64,000 bases of DNA. Origin: Clostridiaceae bacterium (GTDB lineage: Bacteria; Bacillota_A; Clostridia; Clostridiales; Clostridiaceae). Location: assembly GCA_029256485.1 (NCBI GenBank), contig JAQSXU010000001.1, forward strand, positions 176,555-240,554, written 5' to 3'. Shown here piece by piece: positions 54,428-63,022 of the stretch (position 1 is its first letter; every line of letters begins with the position of its first letter). The notes beneath the pieces were generated by a model that searched no databases, was not told where the DNA came from, and worked only from the letters and a program-made list of their open reading frames with translations. The translations under genes were made by a program, and so were the position numbers.

Positions 54428-54991
54428 ATGAAAAATAGTATAAGTCTTTTAGTCATAACACTTAATTTAATAATAGTGCTACAATGTAATGTATTATTAA
54501 CAAATAATTATAGTTATGAAGCAGGCTCTATAGAAATTTTTCAAACAGCTAAATCATTTATAAAAAATAATATATTTCATCAATCAACTAACAATGAGTT
54601 TAATTTTCCAAGTTTGGCAAGTCATAGTACAAGAAAAAGAATGGAATTTATTTGGAAAGCAAATGGTTATGTAAATAAAGATGAATTGAATTATATTTAT
54701 CTAATAACTGATTTTGGTCAAATAAAGGAAATTGAAGTTAATGGGAAGGTACATAGTTTAATTGATAATTACTTTATGAGGATTGAAGATTTTCAAACTA
54801 TGGAACGATTTAAAAATATTTATGATTTAAAAAAACTTCCATTTTCATTGCAAATTGCAAATCTAAAATATACATTTGGAAAAAATGCAGGAGGAATTTA
54901 TTGGTTCGCACCAGATGGAACGTATTATGAATGGTTTGGCTCATATTACATGAGTGCTGAAAAGTTGTTAAAAGGAAATTATGGATTATAA
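54428..54991 (+). CDS. Exported protein, divergent member of a three-gene family
   Basis: The 187-residue protein has an N-terminal signal-like segment (SISLLVITLNLIIVLQC) without a clear lipobox. Its mature part shares with the proteins at 56489 and 57067 the pattern RxEFI, Y(I/L)YL, GQ, GK, and a C-terminal NAxGI(Y/F)WFxPxGxYxEWxGxY. Function is unknown. An AAAAGGAGG site precedes the ATG. Confidence 0.6.
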   Translation: MKNSISLLVITLNLIIVLQCNVLLTNNYSYEAGSIEIFQTAKSFIKNNIFHQSTNNEFNFPSLASHSTRKRMEFIWKANGYVNKDELNYIYLITDFGQIKEIEVNGKVHSLIDNYFMRIEDFQTMERFKNIYDLKKLPFSLQIANLKYTFGKNAGGIYWFAPDGTYYEWFGSYYMSAEKLLKGNYGL

Positions 54992-55013
54992 TAAAGAAGT
55001 AAAATAGAATAAT

Positions 55014-55043
55014 AAAAAAGACACCTATCTTGGGTGTCTTTTT
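55014..55043 (+). terminator. Terminator
   Basis: AAAAAGACACC pairs with GGGTGTCTTTTT. Confidence 0.85.
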
Positions 55044-55157
55044 CTATGTGTGCGTGTTAAATTTCTAAGCTAAATATTAATGTAAGACAATATAAAACAC
55101 ATAACGCATTGCAATTAATAATTTTATAAAGTAAATTTATTAAAAAAAGGAGGGATT

Positions 55158-55895
55158 ATGGATAATTCTATGATAATGACAAATATAATAACTGCAGGGA
55201 TAATTGAACTTTTCTATGATTTAATATTATATTGCAAAGATTTTATTATTTGTGCATCAAGTATAAGTGTTAAAAATATTGCTTTTTTATTATCTATAAT
55301 ATCATTTATTATATTTTTAATTAAATCATATCGTGAAATTTCAATATATAATACTAATAATTTGTATGAAATGGAAAAAAATCAAGAAATTTTAAAGAAT
55401 ATAAAATTAGGTAAAATTAAAACAATAATAAAATTTATAGTTATAATAATTGTAATAAGTTTTTATGATGATATTTTAAATATTGCAATAAAGTTCTTAA
55501 ATGAATTTATTAGTAAAGAATTTACAAGAAGCCTTTTAAAATATACTATATTTGAATGTATAATAAGTTTTTTTGCTATAATTGTAATGGTAAAACTTAT
55601 GTTAGATATAACTATTTCATATGTATCTCTTATAACCTCAACGTTGCAGATTATAATAAATAATGATTTATTGAATTTCTACAAATGCTTTGTTATGATT
55701 TTTAGCCCGATAATACAAATATTTACAATATGGTTATTTAATATACTATTTATTGATGTGAATTTCCCTTTAATTAAATTAAGTATTTTTGTAAGTAGTA
55801 GTCTTGTAAGAAATTTGTTGTTTGATTTCTGTAAAACAGAAAAACCCATAATCCTGAAAAAAGAAAATAATTTAATAAAACAAGAAAAGAGCTAA
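55158..55895 (+). CDS. Polytopic membrane protein, 245 aa
   Basis: Four to five hydrophobic segments (about 8-28, 40-58, 90-110, 128-150, 180-205) with few charged residues. No transporter motif is recognised. An AAAGGAGGG site precedes the ATG. It lies between members of the exported family and may be part of the same surface function. Confidence 0.6.
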   Translation: MDNSMIMTNIITAGIIELFYDLILYCKDFIICASSISVKNIAFLLSIISFIIFLIKSYREISIYNTNNLYEMEKNQEILKNIKLGKIKTIIKFIVIIIVISFYDDILNIAIKFLNEFISKEFTRSLLKYTIFECIISFFAIIVMVKLMLDITISYVSLITSTLQIIINNDLLNFYKCFVMIFSPIIQIFTIWLFNILFIDVNFPLIKLSIFVSSSLVRNLLFDFCKTEKPIILKKENNLIKQEKS

Positions 55896-55910
55896 AAGCT
55901 CTTTTTTATT
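55885..55910 (+). terminator. Terminator
   Basis: AAAAGAGC pairs with GCTCTTTT, overlapping the stop codon, with a T run. Confidence 0.8.
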
Positions 55911-55937
55911 ATTTCAAAATAGACATTATAATTTATA

Positions 55938-55974
55938 TTGACAATAGTCAACGAATATAATATAATATGACTAT
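55938..55974 (+). promoter_or_regulatory. Promoter and double operator of exported-protein operon
   Basis: TTGACA (55938-55943), 17 bases, TATAAT (55961-55966): a consensus promoter. TTGACAATAGTCAA overlaps the -35 and ATGACTATAGAT lies just after the -10; the half-sites are 22 bases apart start to start. Confidence 0.75.
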
Positions 55975-56011
55975 AGATTACGAAAATTACAAATCAGAGA
56001 GGAGATTTTAA

Positions 56012-56473
56012 ATGAAAAAAATATTTATTATTATAGGGTTAATCTTACTAATTCCATTATGTTTAGGTTTAAAAATTTTGTTGTTCCCAGTCAATACAAT
56101 TAGTCAAAGCGTTGATACAAGTTATGGGGTAGTTAATAAAACGTTAGATGCTGATAACGCTATTTATAATTACGAATGGTTCAAAGAACAAGAAGCAACT
56201 ATTAGAGTTAATTTAAAAAATGAAGAAATTGCGAAAGAAGAATGGGAATTATTTAAATCCGAACTTCCAGAAGATAGGGAAAAATGGAGTAGAGAAGACA
56301 AACAAGAGGAAAGTAGTTTAAGAAACAGTTATTACGCTTTACAAAAATTAACTAATTTATCTATGGAAGATTATAATGCAAAATCTGAAATGGCAAACAG
56401 GAGTATATTTAAAGACAACTTACCAAGTAATCTTAGTCGAGCTTTTTATGCAGGTCAAGAATTAACAAGATAG
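56012..56473 (+). CDS. Membrane-anchored or exported protein, 153 aa
   Basis: An N-terminal membrane segment (3-28) is followed by a soluble helical domain with DADNAIYNYEWFKEQ, a pattern seen in phage and prophage membrane proteins. It is first in an operon with two lipoproteins (16 and 18 base spacings). A GAGAGGAG site precedes the ATG. Function unknown; superinfection control is one possibility. Confidence 0.6.
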   Translation: MKKIFIIIGLILLIPLCLGLKILLFPVNTISQSVDTSYGVVNKTLDADNAIYNYEWFKEQEATIRVNLKNEEIAKEEWELFKSELPEDREKWSREDKQEESSLRNSYYALQKLTNLSMEDYNAKSEMANRSIFKDNLPSNLSRAFYAGQELTR

Positions 56474-56488
56474 GAGGAATTTAAACTA

Positions 56489-57049
56489 ATGAAAAAGGTT
56501 ATCTCGATAATATTAGTAACAATAACTTTATTTTCACTTGCAGGGTGCGTATCTATAAGTAGTATCCCTATAGAAGACAAATCAAGTTATGAAACAAGTG
56601 CTAAAGCAAATGAAGAATCTGCAAAAGCTATTATAACTAATGATACTTTGCCAAAAATAACTAAAAGTTTAGAACGAGAGAATATAAAAAAAAGAGTTGA
56701 ATTTATTAATCAATCAGATAGGATAGGGTATTTATACCTATTATCTAAATCTGGACAGCTAATAAAAGAAGTTCAAGTCCTTGGAAAAGTAAGTAATTTG
56801 AATAGTTACCTAACACCAATGGAAGATATTCATATTGTAGATACCTCAACAAATTTTCGAACTGCAGAAAGCCCAGTTATTACACAAGCACCTGACTTAG
56901 ATGGAACTTATGGCTTAAATGCAGATGGCATATTCTGGTTTACACCTGAAGGGGTATATCAAGAGTGGAGTGGACAATATTTCTACAGTGCGGATAGAAT
57001 GTCGTTTACTACTCAACCATTATTAATGGAAATTCAAAAAACGGAATAG
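56489..57049 (+). CDS. Lipoprotein A of tandem pair
   Basis: MKKVISIILVTITLFSLAGC gives a signal peptide with a good lipobox (LAGC, cysteine 20). The 166-residue mature part has two halves: a helical N-terminus and a C-terminal domain with GTYGLNADGIFWF then YQEWSGQYFYSAD. It is about 80% identical to the next gene, so the pair is a recent duplication. A GGAGG site precedes the ATG. Confidence 0.75.
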   Translation: MKKVISIILVTITLFSLAGCVSISSIPIEDKSSYETSAKANEESAKAIITNDTLPKITKSLERENIKKRVEFINQSDRIGYLYLLSKSGQLIKEVQVLGKVSNLNSYLTPMEDIHIVDTSTNFRTAESPVITQAPDLDGTYGLNADGIFWFTPEGVYQEWSGQYFYSADRMSFTTQPLLMEIQKTE

Positions 57050-57066
57050 GAGGAATTAGAAAAATT

Positions 57067-57621
57067 ATGAAAAAAATTATATGTATATTATTAATAGCAA
57101 TGGTTTTATTATCGCTTGTTGGGTGCATGTCTACAAGTAGTATGCCAGTAGAGGATAATTCAAGTTATGAAGCAAGTTCTAAAGCAAATGAAGAATCAGC
57201 TAAAGCAATTATGGCAAATGATACTTTGCCAAAAATAACAAAGAGTTTAGAAAGAGAAAATATTAAAAGAAGGATAGAATTTATTAACCAATCAGGAAGA
57301 ATAGGTTATTTATATCTATTATCAGATGCAGGACAACTAATAAAGGAAGTTCAAGTCCTTGGAAAAGTTAGTAGTTTAAATAGCTACTTAACACCTATGG
57401 AAGAAATCCACACAATTGAACACGACATGGGAGAATATTGGGGGGAAACACCTGTTATAACACAAGCACCTGACTTAGATGGAACTTATGGATTAAATGC
57501 TGATGGTATATTCTGGTTCACTCCTGATGGGGTATATCAAGAATGGAGTGGACAATATTTCTACAGTGCAGATAGAATGTCATTTACTACTCAACCATTA
57601 TTGATGGAAATAACACAATAA
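57067..57621 (+). CDS. Lipoprotein B of tandem pair
   Basis: MKKIICILLIAMVLLSLVGC ends in a lipobox (LVGC). The mature protein is nearly the same as lipoprotein A except around residues 115-130 (EEIHTIEHDMGEYWGE against EDIHIVDTSTNFRTAE). This local divergence between close copies suggests variable surface contact. Coupled by a GGAGG site 18 bases after the upstream gene. Confidence 0.75.
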   Translation: MKKIICILLIAMVLLSLVGCMSTSSMPVEDNSSYEASSKANEESAKAIMANDTLPKITKSLERENIKRRIEFINQSGRIGYLYLLSDAGQLIKEVQVLGKVSSLNSYLTPMEEIHTIEHDMGEYWGETPVITQAPDLDGTYGLNADGIFWFTPDGVYQEWSGQYFYSADRMSFTTQPLLMEITQ

Positions 57622-57641
57622 AAAATGAAAGGAAGCTTGAA

Positions 57642-57938
57642 ATGAACGAAAATATAGTATCTAAATTATTAGAGGATGTTACAGTAAGTGATATCATATT
57701 AAATCCAGAAGGTGAAATATTTTACGAAAAAGAAGGCAAAGTCTATAAGTACGGAGAAAATTTCAAAGATATAGAAGAACAAAAGCAAGTAATTAAAAAT
57801 GTCTGCGGTAATGATAATGTATTTATAAATAATAGTTCTATAGGACAATATATTAATGAAAAATATAGAATAACGTTCATACAAAATAGCCCTGAACAGC
57901 TTGGTTTTTACAACGTTGTAATTAGAAAGTATAAATAA
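57642..57938 (+). CDS. Hypothetical protein, 98 aa
   Basis: Unrecognised small alpha-beta protein without signal peptide. It is the fourth gene of the lipoprotein operon, with an AAAGGAAG site, and ends before a strong terminator. Confidence 0.55.
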   Translation: MNENIVSKLLEDVTVSDIILNPEGEIFYEKEGKVYKYGENFKDIEEQKQVIKNVCGNDNVFINNSSIGQYINEKYRITFIQNSPEQLGFYNVVIRKYK

Positions 57939-57972
57939 TTAAACATTATAAAACTATACAATTTAAATAAAG

Positions 57973-58006
57973 AAGTTCAAGGCAATATTGTATCGCCTTG
58001 AACTTT
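57973..58006 (+). terminator. Terminator
   Basis: AAGTTCAAGGC pairs with GCCTTGAACTT. Confidence 0.8.
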
Positions 58007-58034
58007 AAAATATATTTTAAGAAAAAGGAGAATT

Positions 58035-58328
58035 ATGAATTTGTTAAATCAAATTCTTCTAACATTTTGGGTCTTAACTGCTATCATTTTTTACAGCATT
58101 GATTCTTACAATGTAGTAATTAAAAAGGAATATAAGACCTTTATATATATAGTAATTACAAATATCATAATAGCTATTAGTTATGTATCTGTATATTATC
58201 AATTATATATTGTTCCATATAATAGTCCATTTTATTTTTATTCTACTGTGGTCATTTGTGCTATATTTGTCAAAACGAAAAGTATGCTAATGTCTGATGT
58301 TTTTATTAGTTATAAAAAAAGGGTATAA
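58035..58328 (+). CDS. Small membrane protein, 97 aa
   Basis: Three hydrophobic segments (about 4-20, 33-54, 62-82) and a basic tail. An AAAAAGGAG site precedes the ATG. Function unknown. Confidence 0.6.
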   Translation: MNLLNQILLTFWVLTAIIFYSIDSYNVVIKKEYKTFIYIVITNIIIAISYVSVYYQLYIVPYNSPFYFYSTVVICAIFVKTKSMLMSDVFISYKKRV

Positions 58329-58432
58329 AACTTTAATTGTGGAATAGTGAAACATTGAATATAGAAAAGAGTGTGTAAAATTAAAATTTATCTTAACATG
58401 AGAGTATGAAATATAATAAGGAGAGTACGAAA

Positions 58433-58909
58433 ATGGAGATTTCTAAGTTATTTACAAGATGGTTTCCTAAACAAAACAAAGTTTTAAAAGAAGAAATTAA
58501 TGCCTTGATAAAACAGAATGAAGACTTACGAATAGATAACGAAGTTCTTAATGAAGAAATAAACACTTACAAGAATAAAGTAGATGGTATTAAAAATGGC
58601 AAGTTAATACTAATTAACGAAGAAGAAAAGAAAAAACTTGAAAAAGAAGTGGAGAAAATTGAGAAAGCATATGACTTATTGCAAGACATGTTATCAGAAG
58701 AAGAGAATATGTCAGGAATATGCTATGATGGGCTAAGTGATTATTATTATGAAAGATATTATACGACTATAAAAGCCTTTAAAAATGCTTTGAAAGATAA
58801 TTTTCAACTAAATATAAAACTTCCATCAGTAGAAGAGATAGAACGAACAAATAAAATCCAAGAGAATAAACTTACTGAAGACGCAATAAAACTTGGTCGT
58901 TATTCATAA
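58433..58909 (+). CDS. Coiled-coil protein, 158 aa
   Basis: Residues 15-90 are almost entirely heptad-like (KEEINALIKQNEDLRIDNEV and onward). The end holds YYYERYYTTIKAFKNALK. The ATG at 58433 has an AAGGAG site; an upstream in-frame ATG at 58406 has no such site. No family is recognised. Confidence 0.6.
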   Translation: MEISKLFTRWFPKQNKVLKEEINALIKQNEDLRIDNEVLNEEINTYKNKVDGIKNGKLILINEEEKKKLEKEVEKIEKAYDLLQDMLSEEENMSGICYDGLSDYYYERYYTTIKAFKNALKDNFQLNIKLPSVEEIERTNKIQENKLTEDAIKLGRYS

Positions 58910-59020
58910 GGGTAGGATAGCATTTAGCACGTTGGAAAAATGCTATATTATAAATTAAAATTTAATTATATAACTTTTTAGTCGTGTATTAATATTTCCA
59001 CACTTAAACTCATATACCCT

Positions 59021-59063
59021 AAAAAAATACTTAAAGATAACAATTATCTTTAAGTATTTTTTT
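59021..59063. terminator. Perfect 20-bp stem bidirectional terminator
   Basis: Bases 59021-59040 are the exact complement of 59044-59063, with a 3-base loop; T and A runs lie on both ends. Confidence 0.9.
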
Positions 59064-59068
59064 ATACA

Positions 59069-59533
59069 TTATTTTTTTAATACTGGTGTATATTGCATTA
59101 CTTTATCTGTATAGAGAATTCCATCTAAATGGTCTATCTCATGACATAGACATTTTGCCATGTCCCCAGTTCCATTAATTTTAATAGGTTTCCCAAATTC
59201 ATTTAGAGCTTGAACAGTTACAGTTTTTGGTCTATTAAGTTTTCCGCTTTTACCAGGGATACTTAAACAACCCTCTATAACTTCTTGTGTTCCCTCTTTG
59301 TGAATAATTTTAGGATTAATCAGCTTTATTAACCCCTGTCCCATATCTATTACTACTATTCTTTTTAATATACCTATTTGTGGACAAGCTAAACCACATG
59401 CATTTCCATTATGATACATTGTTTCTACCATATCATTAAGGATTTGTATTATTTTTTCATTAATAACTTCTACTTCTTTACTTTTTTTTCTTAAAACTTC
59501 ATCATTATTTAATCTTATCTGTCTTATCGCCAT
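59069..59533 (-). CDS. def: Peptide deformylase
   Basis: Removes the formyl group from new proteins. The 154-residue enzyme has motif 1 GLACPQ (47-52, alanine-to-cysteine change in the common GxGLAAPQ), motif 2 EGCLS (87-91, metal-binding cysteine) and motif 3 HEIDH (131-135). The ATG at 59533 follows AGGAG. It lies 16 bases downstream of rtcB and is probably cotranscribed. Phage-type deformylases are often this short. Confidence 0.92.
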   Translation of the reverse strand: MAIRQIRLNNDEVLRKKSKEVEVINEKIIQILNDMVETMYHNGNACGLACPQIGILKRIVVIDMGQGLIKLINPKIIHKEGTQEVIEGCLSIPGKSGKLNRPKTVTVQALNEFGKPIKINGTGDMAKCLCHEIDHLDGILYTDKVMQYTPVLKK

Positions 59534-59549
59534 TTTAATATCTCCTATC

Positions 59550-60470
59550 CTATAGTTGACCAATATATGCAAAAGGGTTAAAACGTTCAATCTCGATAAC
59601 ATATTCACTTATTAAAGACATACATTCGTCTAAATTTCTATAACAAAATGGTGCTTCTGTTTTAATTGAATCATTCGAAATAGAGTTTGGTATATATATT
59701 CTATTTCTTAGTTCTTCGTAATCGAAAATTTCAGCATACTTCTTAGCTTCGCCTCTACTCATAACTCTCCCTGTACCATGACTGATTGAATTAAGTGCAT
59801 TATCTATGTTCTCTGTAGCTTTAATTAAAATCATTTCACCATCCATGTTGGAGGGGATTACGCTAATATCATTTTTATTTAATTTTACCGAACCTTTTCG
59901 TATAATGACTCCTTCATTTGTTTCTTCAAAAGAGTTATGAACGGTATCTAAAATTAACTGTGATTTACCAAAAACTTTATCAATTAATTCCTTTATAGCT
60001 ATTCGGTTTTCTTTAGCCCATTCAATAACATTTGAATATTCTCTATTGAAAGCAATAGGGTTATCTATTAAACTGTTTATCTCTTTACCTTCAAGTCGTG
60101 AACCTGTATGTATGAGAAAATAAACTTCTGAAGTATTAGAAGAATATGCAGTTAAAAAATGATTGCCAGAACCCAAGTGACCTTTAGAATTTGTGTTGTT
60201 TTTTAATAATGAATAAACACTATCCCAGTCCTTAGTTGTAAACTCAGTTTTATTAATTTTTGTCTTTATTAAAAGCATTCCGCATCCTATGTCAGACAAA
60301 GTATACTTTCTCCAATCTTCTTGTTTTGTTAAAACTGTTGTTCCTGTTGGAAGAGGACTTTTACCAGGGCAAGCATCAGGGAAAAATACAATCTTTTCTG
60401 CTCTTAAATCATGTGGAAGCCAACTATATAACAATCCTTCATTAATGGAAGATAAGTTTAAAATATTCAT
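59550..60470 (-). CDS. rtcB: RtcB-type RNA ligase
   Basis: Joins 2',3'-cyclic phosphate and 5'-OH RNA ends with GTP and manganese. The 306-residue protein has the metal ligands and GMP site in order: DIGCGM (C63), SGNHF (H104), HTGSRLEG (H121), DTVHNSFEE (H178) and the guanylated histidine in SHGTGRVMSR (H231). It is shorter than the usual 390-480 residues but keeps every key residue. The ATG at 60470 follows AGAAGG; a GTG at 60479 would overlap it. It may undo tRNA cleavage by host anticodon nucleases. Confidence 0.9.
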   Translation of the reverse strand: MNILNLSSINEGLLYSWLPHDLRAEKIVFFPDACPGKSPLPTGTTVLTKQEDWRKYTLSDIGCGMLLIKTKINKTEFTTKDWDSVYSLLKNNTNSKGHLGSGNHFLTAYSSNTSEVYFLIHTGSRLEGKEINSLIDNPIAFNREYSNVIEWAKENRIAIKELIDKVFGKSQLILDTVHNSFEETNEGVIIRKGSVKLNKNDISVIPSNMDGEMILIKATENIDNALNSISHGTGRVMSRGEAKKYAEIFDYEELRNRIYIPNSISNDSIKTEAPFCYRNLDECMSLISEYVIEIERFNPFAYIGQL

Positions 60471-60789
60471 ATATTTCACCTTCTTTATGTTTATTTTGTA
60501 TTATATAAAATTATTATATCATATTATTCGTAAAATAGCAAAAATAATTTACAAATTAAGCAAGATATTAATTATGCTTATAATGCGAACTTAAGTATTG
60601 GATTTTTATTATCTTTTATAATTTCAGGAAAAAATTAATATAATATATAAATTTATTAGAATAGGGGTTTTATTAACAAATTTAAAAGTAGAGGAATTAA
60701 ATTAGTGAAGATTTTAAAAGTATTCAAGTTAAAAGGTTAGAAGCTTAAATAATAAAAAAATATAACAGTAAAGAAACTTGGAGGATTTC
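60471..60789. other. Divergent non-coding spacer, 319 bases
   Basis: AT-rich; no supported ORF and no strong hairpin. It contains the control regions of the rtcB-def operon and of the plus-strand run that follows. Confidence 0.4.
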
Positions 60790-60984
60790 ATGAAAAATTA
60801 TGTAACTAAAAACAACACTTATACTATTAATGAAAATAATGAGATAAGTGGAGGAATTTTCGGCAATGAAGTTAAAAAAATATCTAAAATATTAGTTGCT
60901 GAAAAAAATTGTCCATTAATTCTTGAATTAGAAGATGGAAGATATGTAACAACAAGTGTAGTGCAAGAAATTAAAATTGCGTAA
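60790..60984 (+). CDS. Small protein, 64 aa, paralogue of next gene
   Basis: The pattern EISGGIFGNEVKKISKILVA, then LELEDGRYVTTSVVQ, matches the C-terminal part of the following protein (KISGGMIGKEPMKYSEVLLM, then VHMADGSIFQTSRI). It is probably a small beta-barrel domain. The ATG at 60790 follows TGGAGG. Confidence 0.6.
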   Translation: MKNYVTKNNTYTINENNEISGGIFGNEVKKISKILVAEKNCPLILELEDGRYVTTSVVQEIKIA

Positions 60985-61001
60985 AGCAGGAGGATAAGAA
61001 A

Positions 61002-61286
61002 ATGCTAAAAAATATTATGGGGATTTTCAAAAAGAAAGAAGTAATAAAAAAGGCAGAATCTGTAGAAGTTGTAGCAAATCTAAGTAATATAAAGCTTTGC
61101 ATAACTTCAAATGATAATATTTATAAGATTGATGAAGCTAATAAAAAAATTAGTGGTGGCATGATTGGTAAAGAACCGATGAAATATTCAGAAGTTCTAT
61201 TAATGAAACAAGATATGCCTTTAATGGTTCATATGGCAGATGGTAGTATTTTTCAAACATCACGCATTAAATCACAACATCAATAA
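61002..61286 (+). CDS. Small protein, 94 aa, paralogue of previous gene
   Basis: It has a basic N-terminal extension (MLKNIMGIFKKKEVIKKAES) followed by the same domain as the gene 18 bases upstream. The extension may be a membrane-binding amphipathic helix. Function unknown. Confidence 0.6.
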   Translation: MLKNIMGIFKKKEVIKKAESVEVVANLSNIKLCITSNDNIYKIDEANKKISGGMIGKEPMKYSEVLLMKQDMPLMVHMADGSIFQTSRIKSQHQ

Positions 61287-61355
61287 AAATTTTTTACATA
61301 GGAAAGTTTTAGAACACTTTGGGAAGTTAAAAAATTTCATAAGGAGGAAGATTAC

Positions 61356-61820
61356 ATGAAAAGTGTAATTAAATTTTTAAAAAGTGAACCAATGTATAAA
61401 GAAGGTATAATTAGTATTTTACTTCCATTTTTAACAAAAGGGTTGATTAATAAAATGAATACATCCGATGCAGTAACTATTGCAAATGCAAGAACTATAA
61501 AAAACATTGCAGTAGTTTTCGGAGAAGATACGTTTTTGACTAATCTAATAAGTAATAACTTTATTGCATTAGCTACATTTGCTATTTCTTTATTTTTTGT
61601 AGTGTTTATTATAGTTTTATATATGGCTATTAGAAACTGTAAACCATATGAACCTAAGTATGGGGAAGTAGAAAATAGTAAGACTCTAACTGCTATTAAC
61701 GTAATGTTATCAAGTTTTTTAACTATATTTGGCATTAATAGTACAGTAGTTTCTATTATAACATATACAATTATTTACTGGATTAAAGAAAAAACAAAAG
61801 AAATGTTTGGCGAAAAATAA
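61356..61820 (+). CDS. Membrane protein, 154 aa
   Basis: Two clear membrane segments (about 68-92 and 115-140) follow an amphipathic N-terminus. No family is recognised. An AAGGAGG site precedes the ATG. The next membrane gene starts 20 bases after. Confidence 0.6.
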   Translation: MKSVIKFLKSEPMYKEGIISILLPFLTKGLINKMNTSDAVTIANARTIKNIAVVFGEDTFLTNLISNNFIALATFAISLFFVVFIIVLYMAIRNCKPYEPKYGEVENSKTLTAINVMLSSFLTIFGINSTVVSIITYTIIYWIKEKTKEMFGEK

Positions 61821-61839
61821 AATAAAACAGGAGAATATC

Positions 61840-62154
61840 ATGACAAGTGAATTGAATTTAAAAGGTACAAAATCTAAAGGTAGATTAAAAAGTTGTTTAA
61901 AAAAAGGTTTCATAAGTTTTATGTTGTCATTTATAGTTAATTTTATGATTGAACAATATAGAAATCCAACAAGTGATTTTCACTTGATTTTAAATTCTTT
62001 TGATGTTTTATTATCAAAGAATAGTCAAATGTTGGACATATTTGTTACTTTATGTATGACTTTATTTTTAATAACTTTTGTAGTTTTAGTAGTAACAACA
62101 ATTTATTATTTTCTTTCTTTCGTAAATAATATTCGCAAAAGAATTACAGAATAA
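61840..62154 (+). CDS. Membrane protein, 104 aa
   Basis: Two hydrophobic segments (about 25-42 and 66-92) and a basic N-terminus (KGTKSKGRLKSCLKK). The ATG at 61840 follows CAGGAG. It is probably expressed and perhaps assembled with the preceding membrane protein. Confidence 0.6.
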   Translation: MTSELNLKGTKSKGRLKSCLKKGFISFMLSFIVNFMIEQYRNPTSDFHLILNSFDVLLSKNSQMLDIFVTLCMTLFLITFVVLVVTTIYYFLSFVNNIRKRITE

Positions 62155-62160
62155 TAATTA

Positions 62161-62194
62161 AAAGAGGATGCAATTAATTTTGCATTCTTTTTTT
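62161..62194 (+). terminator. Terminator
   Basis: ATGCAA pairs with TTGCAT, extended by AAAG and CTTT around a small bulge, then a T run. Confidence 0.6.
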
Positions 62195-62283
62195 GTTGAA
62201 AAATAGTTAATAAATTGATATAATGAGTATATAATCCATTTATGGATAAAACGATAATGGTACTGAAAGGAGATTCTACATTT

Positions 62284-62745
62284 ATGAGAGAAATTACATA
62301 TCTCCAAGATACTGAGATTTCTTGGAAAGCTAAAGGTTTATTAACGTATATGAATATATACTCAGAGCAGACAAATATTGAAGGTCTATTAAGTAAATCA
62401 ACTGACGGTATATCAAGTGTTCAAAGTGGATTAAAGGAATTGACTATAAAAGGGTATTATCATAATTATCCTTTAAGAGATAATGAAGGAAAGTTTATAA
62501 AGTTTGTTCAAAAATTTAGAATGCATAGGAGAGTACCATATCTTTCTGCCGAGAAGGATATAATAAATGCTATTTTATTTCCGTCAAATCGGGCATTAGA
62601 AACTGATAGTTTCTTTTTAAGAAGAGCTATTAGCATAGTAAAAGAGAGAAGTGTAGATTCATATAAGGAACTTATTTTAGAAGTTGAAGATTTGTATAAA
62701 TTAGGATATGATAGTGTAGCAAAAGTGAAACTATATCTTAAATAG
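62284..62745 (+). CDS. Winged-helix protein of replication-initiator type, 153 aa
   Basis: The start (EISWKAKGLLTYMNIYSEQT, then GLLSKSTDGISSVQSGLKEL) is the helix-turn-helix found at the N-terminus of phage and plasmid replisome organisers. A short basic linker and a helical end follow. It may control replication or copy number of the element. The ATG at 62284 follows AAAGGAG. Confidence 0.65.
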   Translation: MREITYLQDTEISWKAKGLLTYMNIYSEQTNIEGLLSKSTDGISSVQSGLKELTIKGYYHNYPLRDNEGKFIKFVQKFRMHRRVPYLSAEKDIINAILFPSNRALETDSFFLRRAISIVKERSVDSYKELILEVEDLYKLGYDSVAKVKLYLK

Positions 62746-62765
62746 GGTTATCTATTAAACAGTAT

Positions 62766-62820
62766 AAAACCTCCTGAATTACAATATTATAAAAATACGG
62801 TTATATTTAGGAGGTTTTAA
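62766..62820 (+). terminator. Terminator with long loop
   Basis: AAAACCTCCT pairs with AGGAGGTTTT across a 33-base loop, between the winged-helix gene and the TnpB element. Confidence 0.55.
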
Positions 62821-62900
62821 AAGAAATGTCATCTTTAGTATTCTTGATATGATTAAATATGTCAAGGGTATGAGGAATTTTATCTTTTTATAGAAAAATA

Positions 62901-62922
62901 CCCCCATCATCAAAAGTGGGGG
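62901..62922 (+). other. GC-rich hairpin at left side of TnpB element
   Basis: CCCCCA (62901-62906) pairs with TGGGGG (62917-62922). In this AT-rich window such a stem stands out. It could be the left-end hairpin of an IS200/IS605-type element. Confidence 0.5.
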
Positions 62923-63022
62923 ATGAATTTTTACGTCTGATAAGACATTATATGTATTGAAATTTCATCATTTAGAAGGTATAATTAGAACATAAGTTCT
63001 TTTCCAAGGAGGTGAAGCATAT

